19,757 bases of DNA from an uncultured Blautia sp. (GTDB lineage Bacteria > Bacillota > Clostridia > Lachnospirales > Lachnospiraceae). The notes below the pieces were generated by a model, which worked only from the letters and a program-made list of their open reading frames with translations, searched no databases and was not told where the DNA came from. Below are positions 1 through 6,668 of this stretch, piece after piece. The DNA lies in the NCBI RefSeq assembly GCF_934372025.1, contig NZ_CAKROJ010000043.1, forward strand, positions 1 to 19,757, in the 5' to 3' direction. How positions within the stretch are numbered: the first letter of the stretch is position 1; every line of letters begins with the position of its first letter. Both the position numbers and the translations under genes were made by a program.

Positions 1-1
1 C

Positions 2-76
2 AAATACCGTCAGGCACAGGAGAAAAAAGTAGACGAAAAAGCAGCAGATACAAAGAACGGAGCATATCCGGTATAA
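2..76 (+). CDS. C-terminal end of an unidentified protein (5' truncated by the window edge)
   Basis: One frame is open from base 2 to a TAA at 74-76 and gives a 24-residue tail that is rich in Lys, Glu, Gln and Ala and ends in AYPV. A strong intrinsic terminator begins 10 nt after the stop, which supports this being a real gene end. The visible part is a hydrophilic, probably disordered C-terminus with no family signature, so I assign no function. Confidence 0.5.
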   Translation, partial: KYRQAQEKKVDEKAADTKNGAYPV

Positions 77-86
77 AACAAAGGTG

Positions 87-119
87 CAGGCCCGTCAGAT
101 TATCTGGCGGGCCTGTTTT
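87..119 (+). terminator. Strong intrinsic terminator of the upstream gene
   Basis: The arms at 87-100 and 102-115 form an almost complete 14-bp stem: CAGGCCCG pairs with CGGGCCTG, then one T·G wobble, then CAGAT with ATCTG around a single T. TTTT follows at 116-119. It sits directly behind the stop at 76 and only 15 nt before the next start codon at 135. The single-base apex would open in RNA to give a usual loop. Confidence 0.85.
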
Positions 120-134
120 GCAGAAAGGGCACTT

Positions 135-1391
135 ATGAACAAAGTCATTATTGTCGGCGGAGGTGCGGCAGGTATGCTTGCCTCCATCATTGCAGCGCGA
201 AACGGCTGTAATGTATTATTATTCGAGAAGAATGAAAAGCTTGGAAAAAAAGTATATATTACAGGTAAGGGACGTTGTAATGTTACAAATAACTGTGATC
301 CCGAAGAGCTTCTTCAGGCAGTCACGAGCAACCCGAAATTTCTTTACAGCGCATTTTATTCTTTCACAAGTCAGGATATGATGGCACTGCTGGAAGAAGC
401 CGGTGTTCCACTCAAAACAGAACGTGGAAATCGTGTTTTTCCGGTTTCTGATCATTCTTCTGATATCATTCACGGTCTTGAACGACTTATGAAAAAATAT
501 CATGTGGAGATTCGACTTCACAGTGAAGTCAGCAGAGTTCTGACAGAAGCTGGAACCGTGACTGGTGTACAGTTAAAAGATAATAAAATTTATACAGCTG
601 ATTCCGTCATTGTCGCAACCGGAGGATTATCTTATCCTACAACCGGTTCTACAGGAGACGGATATCGATTTGCCGCCGAAACAGGACATAAAGTCACTGA
701 ATGTATCCCGTCTCTTGTTCCGTTAACAACCAGAGAAGACTACATTCCACTTATGAAAGGGCTTTCTCTGCGAAACGTAGAACTGACGATCAAAAGAGGC
801 AAAAAAACGGTTTATCAGGATTTTGGCGAGATGATGTTTACACATTTTGGCATTACCGGTCCTCTGGTTCTGTCCGCCAGTGCCAGAATCGGTAAATTTC
901 TCCAGAAGGGAGAAGAATTAAATGCTTTTCTTGATCTTAAACCGGCTTTATCTCACGAACAATTGGATGACCGAATTCTTCGCGAGTTTTCCTCAGCTCA
1001 GAATAAACAGTTCAAGAACGTGATAGGAGTACTTTTTCCTTCCTCACTGACGCCTGTGATCATTGATCTCGGTCCGATTTCAGGAGAAAAAGTCATACAT
1101 GATATTTCCAGAGAAGAACGTCTTGCATTCGGTGCTCTGATAAAAGCTTTTCCATTTACGATTACCGGACTTGGCAGTTTCTCTGAGGCAGTGATCACCC
1201 GTGGTGGTGTATCCGTAAAAGAAATCCAGCCCGGCAGTATGGAATCCAGACTTGTCCGGAATCTGTATTTCATTGGTGAAGTACTTGACCTTGATGCCGT
1301 TACAGGCGGTTATAATCTTCAGATTGCGTGGTCTACCGCATATCTGGCTGCGACAGATGTATGCAGAAATAAACAGGAGGATATCTCATGA
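135..1391 (+). CDS. BaiN/RdsA-family NAD(P)/FAD-dependent oxidoreductase (HI0933/YhiN-like flavoprotein)
   Basis: A 418-residue flavoprotein. The N-terminus has an FAD-binding Rossmann motif (VGGGAAGM, about residues 6-13) and the family hallmark GKGRCNVTN near residue 50. The C-terminus carries the second hallmark, GEVLDLDAVTGGYNLQIA. The start is ATG 135 behind AGAAAGGG (122-129). A longer reading from GTG 84 would translate through the terminator hairpin and is rejected. The family contains BaiN, reported in bile-acid dehydroxylation by Clostridium scindens, and E. coli YhiN/RdsA, reported as a 23S rRNA dihydrouridine synthase. With cmk and S1 downstream and no bai genes in view, an rRNA-modification role is more plausible than bile-acid reduction, but this is inference. 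The stop overlaps the cmk start (ATGA). Confidence 0.9.
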   Translation: MNKVIIVGGGAAGMLASIIAARNGCNVLLFEKNEKLGKKVYITGKGRCNVTNNCDPEELLQAVTSNPKFLYSAFYSFTSQDMMALLEEAGVPLKTERGNRVFPVSDHSSDIIHGLERLMKKYHVEIRLHSEVSRVLTEAGTVTGVQLKDNKIYTADSVIVATGGLSYPTTGSTGDGYRFAAETGHKVTECIPSLVPLTTREDYIPLMKGLSLRNVELTIKRGKKTVYQDFGEMMFTHFGITGPLVLSASARIGKFLQKGEELNAFLDLKPALSHEQLDDRILREFSSAQNKQFKNVIGVLFPSSLTPVIIDLGPISGEKVIHDISREERLAFGALIKAFPFTITGLGSFSEAVITRGGVSVKEIQPGSMESRLVRNLYFIGEVLDLDAVTGGYNLQIAWSTAYLAATDVCRNKQEDIS

Positions 1392-2077
1392 TCTACAATA
1401 TTGCGATCGATGGACCGGCTGGTGCCGGCAAAAGTACAATTGCCAGACGCGTGGCAAAAGAATTATCATTTATTTATGTTGACACAGGAGCAATGTATCG
1501 TGCAATGGCTCTTTATCTTATTCGTAAAAACGTTGACCGAAACAACACAGAAGAAATTGGTGAAATCTGCCAGAACGCGGAAATCTCCATTGAATATAAA
1601 GACGGAGAGCAGATTGTGCTTTTAAACGGTGAAAATGTAAATGCCTTTCTCCGTACTGAAGAAGTAGGAAATATGGCTTCTGTAAGTTCCGCTGTTCCGC
1701 GCGTCCGTGAAAAGCTTCTCAGCCTGCAGCGAAAACTTGCCAGTGATATGAGTGTTGTTATGGATGGACGTGATATCGGAACTACCATTCTTCCGGATGC
1801 AGACGTCAAGATTTATCTTACTGCCAGTTCCCTTACCCGTGCCAGAAGACGCTGCCTGGAGCTTCGGGAAAAAGGCACTGTCTGTAACCTGGAAGAGATT
1901 CAGAAAGATATTGAAGAACGTGACCGCCGCGACATGAACCGTGAAATCTCACCTCTTCGTCAGGCTGAAGATGCAGTTCTTGTTGATTCTTCTGATATGA
2001 CTATTCAGGAGGTTGTAGACCGTATCCTTGAAATTTTCAGAAATACAGCGAATGAGGGAGATTCTCATGAAAGTTAA
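1388..2077 (+). CDS. cmk: Cytidylate kinase
   Basis: A 229-residue cytoplasmic kinase that phosphorylates CMP and dCMP to their diphosphates using ATP. The P-loop GPAGAGKST lies at residues 9-17, and the CMP-kinase signature VVMDGRDIGT is in the middle. It is followed by DADVKIYLTAS and an Arg-rich lid (RARRR, then ERDRRDMNRE). Length is normal for bacterial Cmk. The start is ATG 1388 after AGGAGG (1375-1380), with a 4-nt ATGA overlap with the flavoprotein gene. The 3' end overlaps ispH by 11 nt, so the first four genes look translationally coupled. Confidence 0.96.
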   Translation: MIYNIAIDGPAGAGKSTIARRVAKELSFIYVDTGAMYRAMALYLIRKNVDRNNTEEIGEICQNAEISIEYKDGEQIVLLNGENVNAFLRTEEVGNMASVSSAVPRVREKLLSLQRKLASDMSVVMDGRDIGTTILPDADVKIYLTASSLTRARRRCLELREKGTVCNLEEIQKDIEERDRRDMNREISPLRQAEDAVLVDSSDMTIQEVVDRILEIFRNTANEGDSHES

Positions 2078-2933
2078 AGTTGCAGAAACCGCGGGCTTCT
2101 GTTTTGGTGTAAAGAGAGCCGTTGACAAGGTTTACCAACTGATCGAAGAGGGCATACATCCCATCTATACACTCGGTCCGATCATCCACAATGAAGAAGT
2201 CGTTTCCGACCTGGCTGAGAGAGGAGTAGAAGTCATAGAAGAAAAAGACCTGGCTTCTCTGTCTGATGGTACGGTAGTGATACGTTCTCATGGTGTTGGC
2301 AAACAGATTTATCAGGAGCTCCGCGAGAATTATCTGGATTATGTAGATGTCACCTGCCCTTTTGTATTAAAAATACACCGTATTGTCGAGAAGGAAAGTC
2401 TTGCCGGGAAACATATCATTATTTTTGGTGATCCGGATCATCCTGAAGTACGGGGAATCTGCGGCTGGTGTGAGGGCTCTTACACAGTTCTGAAGAACAG
2501 AGAAGAGGCCGAAAATTTCACTCCTCCGGCAGAAAAAGATGTCTGCGTCGTATCACAGACGACATTTAATTACAACAAATTTAAAGAATTAGTTGAAATT
2601 CTCTGCAAAAAGAGGTATTATAATAGTGTTTTAAATATGAGCAATATTTTAAACACTATTTGTAATGCTACTGAAGAACGGCAGAAAGAAGCGCAAAACA
2701 TAGCCGGAGAGGTAGACACTATGCTTGTCATTGGTGGCAAACATAGTTCCAATACTCAAAAGCTGTTTGAAATATGCAAAGAGGAATGTGGAAATACTTA
2801 CTATATACAAACACCTGTAGACTTGGATTCTGAAATGTTCCATCACAGTAGTTATGTAGGTATCACAGCAGGGGCATCCACCCCAAAGAAAATTATTGAG
2901 GAGGTTCAAGAACATGTCAGAATTGAGTTTTGA
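2067..2933 (+). CDS. ispH: 4-hydroxy-3-methylbut-2-enyl diphosphate reductase
   Basis: The last enzyme of the MEP isoprenoid pathway: a cytoplasmic iron-sulfur protein that reduces HMBPP to IPP and DMAPP. The 288-residue protein starts at ATG 2067 behind GAGGGAG (2054-2060), inside the end of cmk. The three cluster-ligand cysteines are visible as GFCFGVKRA (C12), VTCPFV (C97) and NTICNATEER (C199). Other family motifs are RSHGVG, SQTTFN and GGKHSSNT. Immediately before C199 the chain reads NSVLNMSNILNT, which appears a few residues longer than the family norm as I recall it, and its DNA is a near-perfect palindrome (2622-2660). In many clostridia IspH is fused to S1 domains. Here it stops at 2933 in another frame, overlapping the S1 gene by 20 nt. 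Confidence 0.95.
   Translation: MKVKVAETAGFCFGVKRAVDKVYQLIEEGIHPIYTLGPIIHNEEVVSDLAERGVEVIEEKDLASLSDGTVVIRSHGVGKQIYQELRENYLDYVDVTCPFVLKIHRIVEKESLAGKHIIIFGDPDHPEVRGICGWCEGSYTVLKNREEAENFTPPAEKDVCVVSQTTFNYNKFKELVEILCKKRYYNSVLNMSNILNTICNATEERQKEAQNIAGEVDTMLVIGGKHSSNTQKLFEICKEECGNTYYIQTPVDLDSEMFHHSSYVGITAGASTPKKIIEEVQEHVRIEF
2622..2660. repeat. Near-perfect 17-bp inverted repeat within ispH
   Basis: The left arm 2622-2638 (AATAGTGTTTTAAATAT) and right arm 2644-2660 (ATATTTTAAACACTATT) are complementary at 16 of 17 positions, with a 5-nt loop, GAGCA. It lies wholly inside the ispH reading frame, just before the codon for C199 (2661-2663). It is clearly AT-rich compared with the flanking gene and has no T-tract, so it is not a normal terminator. 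Confidence 0.9.
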
Positions 2934-3993
2934 ACAGATGCTGGAGGATTCCGTAAAAACAATCAGAAATGGAGAGATCGTACAGGGTACAGTCATTGAT
3001 GTAAAAGATGATGAAATCATCCTGAATATCGGTTATAAAGCAGACGGTATTATCACTAAGAGTGAATATTCCAATGATGCTTCACTTGTACTCACAGATG
3101 CGGTTCATGTTGGTGACAGCATGGAAGCAAAAGTACTGAAGGTCAATGATGGAGAAGGACAGGTTATCCTGACTTACAAGAGACTCGCTGCAGAAAAAGG
3201 CAACAAACGTCTGGAAGCTGCTTTCGAATCTCAGGAAGTACTGAAAGCTCCTGTAACACAGGTACTGGATGGTGGTCTTTGTGTAAACGTAGACGAAGCA
3301 AGAGTATTTATTCCTGCAAGCCTTGTTTCCGACACATATGAAAAAGATCTTTCCAAATATGCAGATAAAGAAATCGAATTCGTTATCACAGAATTCAACC
3401 CAAGAAGACGCCGTATCATCGGTAACCGTAAACAGCTTCTTCTTGCAGAAAAAGCAGAAAAACAGAAAGAACTTATGGAGAAAATCCATGTTGGCGATAC
3501 TGTAACAGGTGTTGTTAAAAACGTTACAGATTTCGGTGCATTCATCGATCTCGGCGGAGCAGACGGACTTCTTCATATCTCCGAAATGTCCTGGGGCAGA
3601 GTTGAAAACCCGAAAAAGGTATTCAATGTAGGTGATGAAGTTAAAGTTCTGATCAAAGAAATCAATGGAGACAAAATTGCTCTTTCCATGAAATTCCCGG
3701 AAGCAAATCCATGGCTCTCCGCAGCAGAAGATTTTGCTGTAGGTAACGTTGTTACAGGTAAAGTAGCACGTATGACAGACTTTGGTGCTTTTGTTGAACT
3801 TGCACCTGGAATCGATGCACTTCTTCATGTATCTCAGATTTCCAGAGAGCACGTTGCAAAACCATCTGATGTACTTTCTATCGGACAGGAAATCCAGGCT
3901 AAAGTTGTTGACTTCAATGGCGAAGACAAGAAGATCAGTCTTAGCATGAAAGCTCTGGAAGCTCCGGCAGCAGAAGAAGCTACAGAAGAATAA
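2914..3993 (+). CDS. S1 RNA-binding domain protein (ribosomal protein S1-like)
   Basis: A 359-residue protein made of four S1/OB-fold repeats at about residues 20-88, 105-170, 193-262 and 276-346. Repeats 3 and 4 carry the strongest S1 signatures (TDFGAFIDLGGADGLLHISE; TDFGAFVELAPGIDALLHVS). The C-terminus is a short acidic tail. It probably binds mRNA at the ribosome or acts as an S1-type translation factor. The start is ATG 2914 with GAGGAGG at 2898-2904, inside ispH and in a different frame, giving a 20-nt overlap. The same domain set is commonly the C-terminal half of a clostridial IspH-S1 fusion; here it is free-standing. The coding sequence is more uniform than ispH, which may reflect high expression. 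A terminator follows 12 nt after the stop. Confidence 0.93.
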   Translation: MSELSFEQMLEDSVKTIRNGEIVQGTVIDVKDDEIILNIGYKADGIITKSEYSNDASLVLTDAVHVGDSMEAKVLKVNDGEGQVILTYKRLAAEKGNKRLEAAFESQEVLKAPVTQVLDGGLCVNVDEARVFIPASLVSDTYEKDLSKYADKEIEFVITEFNPRRRRIIGNRKQLLLAEKAEKQKELMEKIHVGDTVTGVVKNVTDFGAFIDLGGADGLLHISEMSWGRVENPKKVFNVGDEVKVLIKEINGDKIALSMKFPEANPWLSAAEDFAVGNVVTGKVARMTDFGAFVELAPGIDALLHVSQISREHVAKPSDVLSIGQEIQAKVVDFNGEDKKISLSMKALEAPAAEEATEE

Positions 3994-4005
3994 TCAGAAA
4001 TTTTC

Positions 4006-4038
4006 AAAAGACCTGGCAGTGTTTGCCAGGTCTTTTTT
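4006..4038 (+). terminator. Intrinsic terminator after the S1 gene, possibly bidirectional
   Basis: A perfect 10-bp stem, AGACCTGGCA (4009-4018) with TGCCAGGTCT (4024-4033), a GTGTT loop, and a T-run at 4033-4038. On the left AAAA extends the stem, so the minus strand also reads hairpin plus TTTT. It lies between two convergent genes (stops at 3993 and 4073) and could serve both. Confidence 0.92.
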
Positions 4039-4072
4039 CTGCAATTTGATGTGAACTTGTCCGCTTTATTAT

Positions 4073-5104
4073 TTACTTATTTACCTTGTTCAGGCTATCA
4101 AGAAAAGCCGGAAGAGTATGTGTCAGATACTGCATCTGTTTTTTTTCGTTATGCAGAAAATCTTCATCACAACGGAACCATGTATAGCAGGTCCGTGGTG
4201 TTGCGGCAACTCGCAGGCTTCTGTCCATGTATCTGGTGATTGATTTTGGCATTGCCGTATCTTCTCCCGGAATATATTCATAATCTCTATAGTTTCTGTA
4301 ATACTGCCGTAATTTTCCTTCCCGCAGATGCACCAGCAATTTTGCCTCATGTTCATTTACCGTCATATAAAATTCTTCTGTTCCACAGGAAATATTTGCA
4401 GGAACAGGTGTCAACAGTTCCAGAGTGATCTTCAGTTCCTGTTCCATGAGAGTACATTGAATCGGACGATAATCTCCGTCATAAATTCTATTGTATGCAA
4501 GCAATTCAAAAATTCTGCCCAGTCCAAGCAAATCTTCTTCATTATGTCCCATAACAATATCAGCTGTTTTTTGCTCTTTGTTTTTTACAAAATTTCTGAA
4601 TAAACGGATACATTGCCCACCATCGCAGTACTTTCTGTTATTAATTCCTACAATTTTTTCAAGATCCGGCTGCTTCATTCTTGTCAATTTCAGCAAACTC
4701 TGACATGGTTTTAACAACTGATAGAGATCTTGTGACGGTATATTTATAAATGGATCCTCCAGCTTGTTTTTCCGACAGCGCTCTGTCAGAAATGGCTGGT
4801 CAAATCGGTTTCCATTGTACTGGATCGTGCAGTCCGCTCCTTGTATAAATTCACAGAATTTCTGTAAAACCACCACTTCTTCGTCCTCATTTTCACACAT
4901 CCACTGATAAAGACACCACTGATTTTCTTCATATCGTACAGCACCGATCAGGTAAACAAACGCCGTGTATCTCGATAAACCTGTAGTCTCAATATCATAA
5001 AAAATCGGATTATATTCTGACAATTCAATTTTCGTATTCGACAATTTTTTAACGGTATCAAGTGTCGGAAACCCTTGTAAAATAGGTATTTTTTTAACAA
5101 TCAT
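4073..5104 (-). CDS. YprB-like DEDDh exonuclease (RNase H-like fold)
   Basis: A 343-residue protein with a DEDDh 3'-5' exonuclease core. Exo I is FYDIETTGL (D37, E39), Exo II is YNGNRFDQPF (D102), and Exo III is GHNEEDLLGL (H187, D191), so the full metal-binding and catalytic set is present. The family (RNase_H_2, as in B. subtilis YprB) is presumed to degrade single-stranded nucleic acid; the substrate here is unknown. Residues beyond about 200 match no domain I recognise, and I see no clear TPR repeats. The start is ATG at 5104 on the minus strand behind GGGGAG (plus-strand 5113-5118). It is convergent with S1 and divergent from rnf, so it is transcribed alone. Confidence 0.85.
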   Translation of the reverse strand: MIVKKIPILQGFPTLDTVKKLSNTKIELSEYNPIFYDIETTGLSRYTAFVYLIGAVRYEENQWCLYQWMCENEDEEVVVLQKFCEFIQGADCTIQYNGNRFDQPFLTERCRKNKLEDPFINIPSQDLYQLLKPCQSLLKLTRMKQPDLEKIVGINNRKYCDGGQCIRLFRNFVKNKEQKTADIVMGHNEEDLLGLGRIFELLAYNRIYDGDYRPIQCTLMEQELKITLELLTPVPANISCGTEEFYMTVNEHEAKLLVHLREGKLRQYYRNYRDYEYIPGEDTAMPKSITRYMDRSLRVAATPRTCYTWFRCDEDFLHNEKKQMQYLTHTLPAFLDSLNKVNK

Positions 5105-5134
5105 TGCTTTTTCTCCCCTTTTTGATTGTATTTA

Positions 5135-5140
5135 ATTATA
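5135..5140 (-). promoter_or_regulatory. -10 element of the exonuclease gene
   Basis: The minus strand reads a consensus TATAAT here, about 30 nt upstream of the start codon at 5104. The -35 position expected at 17-18 nt has only a poor match (TATCAA), so the element is supported by the -10 alone. Confidence 0.45.
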
Positions 5141-5163
5141 CACAATATTTTGAAAATTTGATA

Positions 5164-5197
5164 GTGAATTTTTCTCAAAAAAGAGTTATAGTATAAG
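5164..5197 (+). promoter_or_regulatory. Probable rnf operon promoter with a weak -35
   Basis: TATAGT (5187-5192), overlapping TATAAG (5192-5197), is the best -10 in the 224-nt gap before rnfC. Its sequence context (5177-5200) is nearly the same as the -10 region of the NUDIX promoter at 17767-17790. The -35 at the matching distance is GTGAAT (5164-5169), which is poor. A better -35 (TTGATA, 5158-5163) is 23 nt away, too far. A weak -35 suggests an activator or modest strength. Confidence 0.4.
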
Positions 5198-5285
5198 CAG
5201 AGTTATTGTTGATTTATACAAAACAGCAGTGACTGGACGGTTATATGCAGATTTTTCATAGTCTGCTACGTGAAAAAGAAAAAAA

Positions 5286-5308
5286 TATAAGCAGTTGGGT
5301 TGCTTATA
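5286..5308 (+). promoter_or_regulatory. Leader hairpin just upstream of the rnfC ribosome binding site
   Basis: TATAAGCA (5286-5293) and TGCTTATA (5301-5308) pair perfectly over 8 bp with a GTTGGGT loop. The hairpin ends 5 nt before AAGGAGG (5314-5320). The left arm plus one base (TATAAGCAG) also occurs at 5192-5200 in the promoter. A second small hairpin is possible at 5247-5266 (GCAGA/TCTGC). I recognise no riboswitch class in this leader. It may affect mRNA stability or ribosome access, but that is not shown. Confidence 0.45.
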
Positions 5309-5328
5309 AAAATAAGGAGGAAAAACAT

Positions 5329-6654
5329 ATGGGAAAACTGACCTTTAGGGGCGGAATCCATCCTTACGAAGGTAAGGAGCTATCAAAAGACCATCCGATT
5401 GAGAAGTATCTCCCAAAGGGAGATCTGGCTTATCCACTTTCTCAGCATATCGGAGCACCATCCGTTCCCTGTGTGCAGAAAGGCGACACAGTTCTTGCCG
5501 GACAGAAAATTGCTGATGCCGGCGGATTTGTTTCTGTGCCACTCCATTCATCTGTTTCCGGTACCGTCAAGGGCATCGAAAAGCGGCTGAATGCCACAGG
5601 TTCCATGGTCGACTGTATTGTCATCGAGAATGACCAGCAGTATCAGGAAATTGATTTTCAGGAAAAACGCCTGGAAGATCTGACAAAAGAGGAAATTCTG
5701 AGCCGTATCAAAGAGGGCGGAGTCGTAGGTATGGGAGGTGCCGGATTCCCAACACATGTCAAACTTGCGCCAAAGGATCCTTCCAAAATCGAATACATTC
5801 TTGTAAACGGTGCGGAATGTGAACCTTATCTTACAAGTGACTATCGTCGTATGATCGAGGAACCGGAAAAAGTTGTAAAAGGACTTCAGGTTATTCTGAC
5901 TCTTTTTGATTCAGCAAAAGGATATATCTGTATTGAAGACAACAAGCCAGACTGTATTGCAAAAATGAAAGAGCTCGTAAAAGACATTGATCGTATTGAA
6001 GTCAAAGAAATGATGACAAAATACCCGCAGGGTGGTGAGCGTACACTGATCTATGCAACAACAGGACGTGAGATCAATTCCAGTATGCTTCCTGCTGATG
6101 TTGGCTGTGTTGTTGACAACGTTGAAACCGTTATTTCCGTATACAAAGCAGTCATCCTTGGAAGACCTGTCATCAGCCGTATCGTAACCGTGACCGGTGA
6201 CGGCATCAAGAATCCAAGAAACTTCCATGTTCTGACCGGTACGGACATGTCTGAGCTGGTTGACGCTGCCGGAGGATTCAAATCCAAAATTGCCAAAGCT
6301 ATTTCCGGTGGTCCGATGATGGGCTTTGCATTATACGATCTTCATGTGCCATGTACAAAGACTTCTTCTGCATTCCTGTTTATGGAACATGATGCGGTAT
6401 CTGAATCACAGGCGATCCAGACAGCATGCATCAACTGTGGAAGATGCGTCGGCGTCTGTCCGGGGCACGTTCTTCCTGCACGTCTTGCCACTTTGGCAGA
6501 ACGTGGTGATATGGCCGGTTTCGAGGCATTAGATGGTATGGAATGCTGTGAATGCGGATGCTGCAGTTATATCTGTCCTGCCAAGAGACCACTGACTCAG
6601 AGCATCAAATCCATGCGTAAAATGGTTCTTGCTGAGCGCAAAAAGAAGAAATAA
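5329..6654 (+). CDS. rnfC: Rnf complex subunit C (NADH-binding, iron-sulfur)
   Basis: A 441-residue peripheral subunit of the ferredoxin:NAD+ oxidoreductase, on the cytoplasmic face, where NAD(H) and FMN bind. The start GKLTFRGGIHP is typical. A glycine-rich GMGGAGFPTH (about residues 132-141) and NGAECEPYLTSDYR mark the Nqo1-like flavin/NADH fold. Two [4Fe-4S] sites follow: CINCGRCVGVCP (C367, C370, C373, C377) and C406, C409, C412, C416. The C-terminus is strongly basic. I chose ATG 5329 because AAGGAGG lies 8 nt upstream; the in-frame ATG 5245 would add 28 atypical residues and lacks a good ribosome binding site. First gene of rnfCDGEAB. Confidence 0.96.
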   Translation: MGKLTFRGGIHPYEGKELSKDHPIEKYLPKGDLAYPLSQHIGAPSVPCVQKGDTVLAGQKIADAGGFVSVPLHSSVSGTVKGIEKRLNATGSMVDCIVIENDQQYQEIDFQEKRLEDLTKEEILSRIKEGGVVGMGGAGFPTHVKLAPKDPSKIEYILVNGAECEPYLTSDYRRMIEEPEKVVKGLQVILTLFDSAKGYICIEDNKPDCIAKMKELVKDIDRIEVKEMMTKYPQGGERTLIYATTGREINSSMLPADVGCVVDNVETVISVYKAVILGRPVISRIVTVTGDGIKNPRNFHVLTGTDMSELVDAAGGFKSKIAKAISGGPMMGFALYDLHVPCTKTSSAFLFMEHDAVSESQAIQTACINCGRCVGVCPGHVLPARLATLAERGDMAGFEALDGMECCECGCCSYICPAKRPLTQSIKSMRKMVLAERKKKK

Positions 6655-6668
6655 GGGGAGGAATAGAA

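Noticed and set aside
84..134. Upstream GTG start extending the flavoprotein by 17 residues
   Set aside because: The extension is the terminator hairpin itself; ATG 135 has its own ribosome binding site and the FAD motif starts right after it.
3082..3852. A 256-codon minus-strand frame opposite the S1 gene
   Set aside because: It is a shadow of the biased codon use of S1 (Phe/Cys-rich translation), with no start signal and no recognisable domain.
5245..5328. 28-residue N-terminal extension of RnfC, or a short upstream peptide
   Set aside because: The best ribosome binding site in the leader is directly before ATG 5329, where the RnfC family begins; the extension is not family-like.
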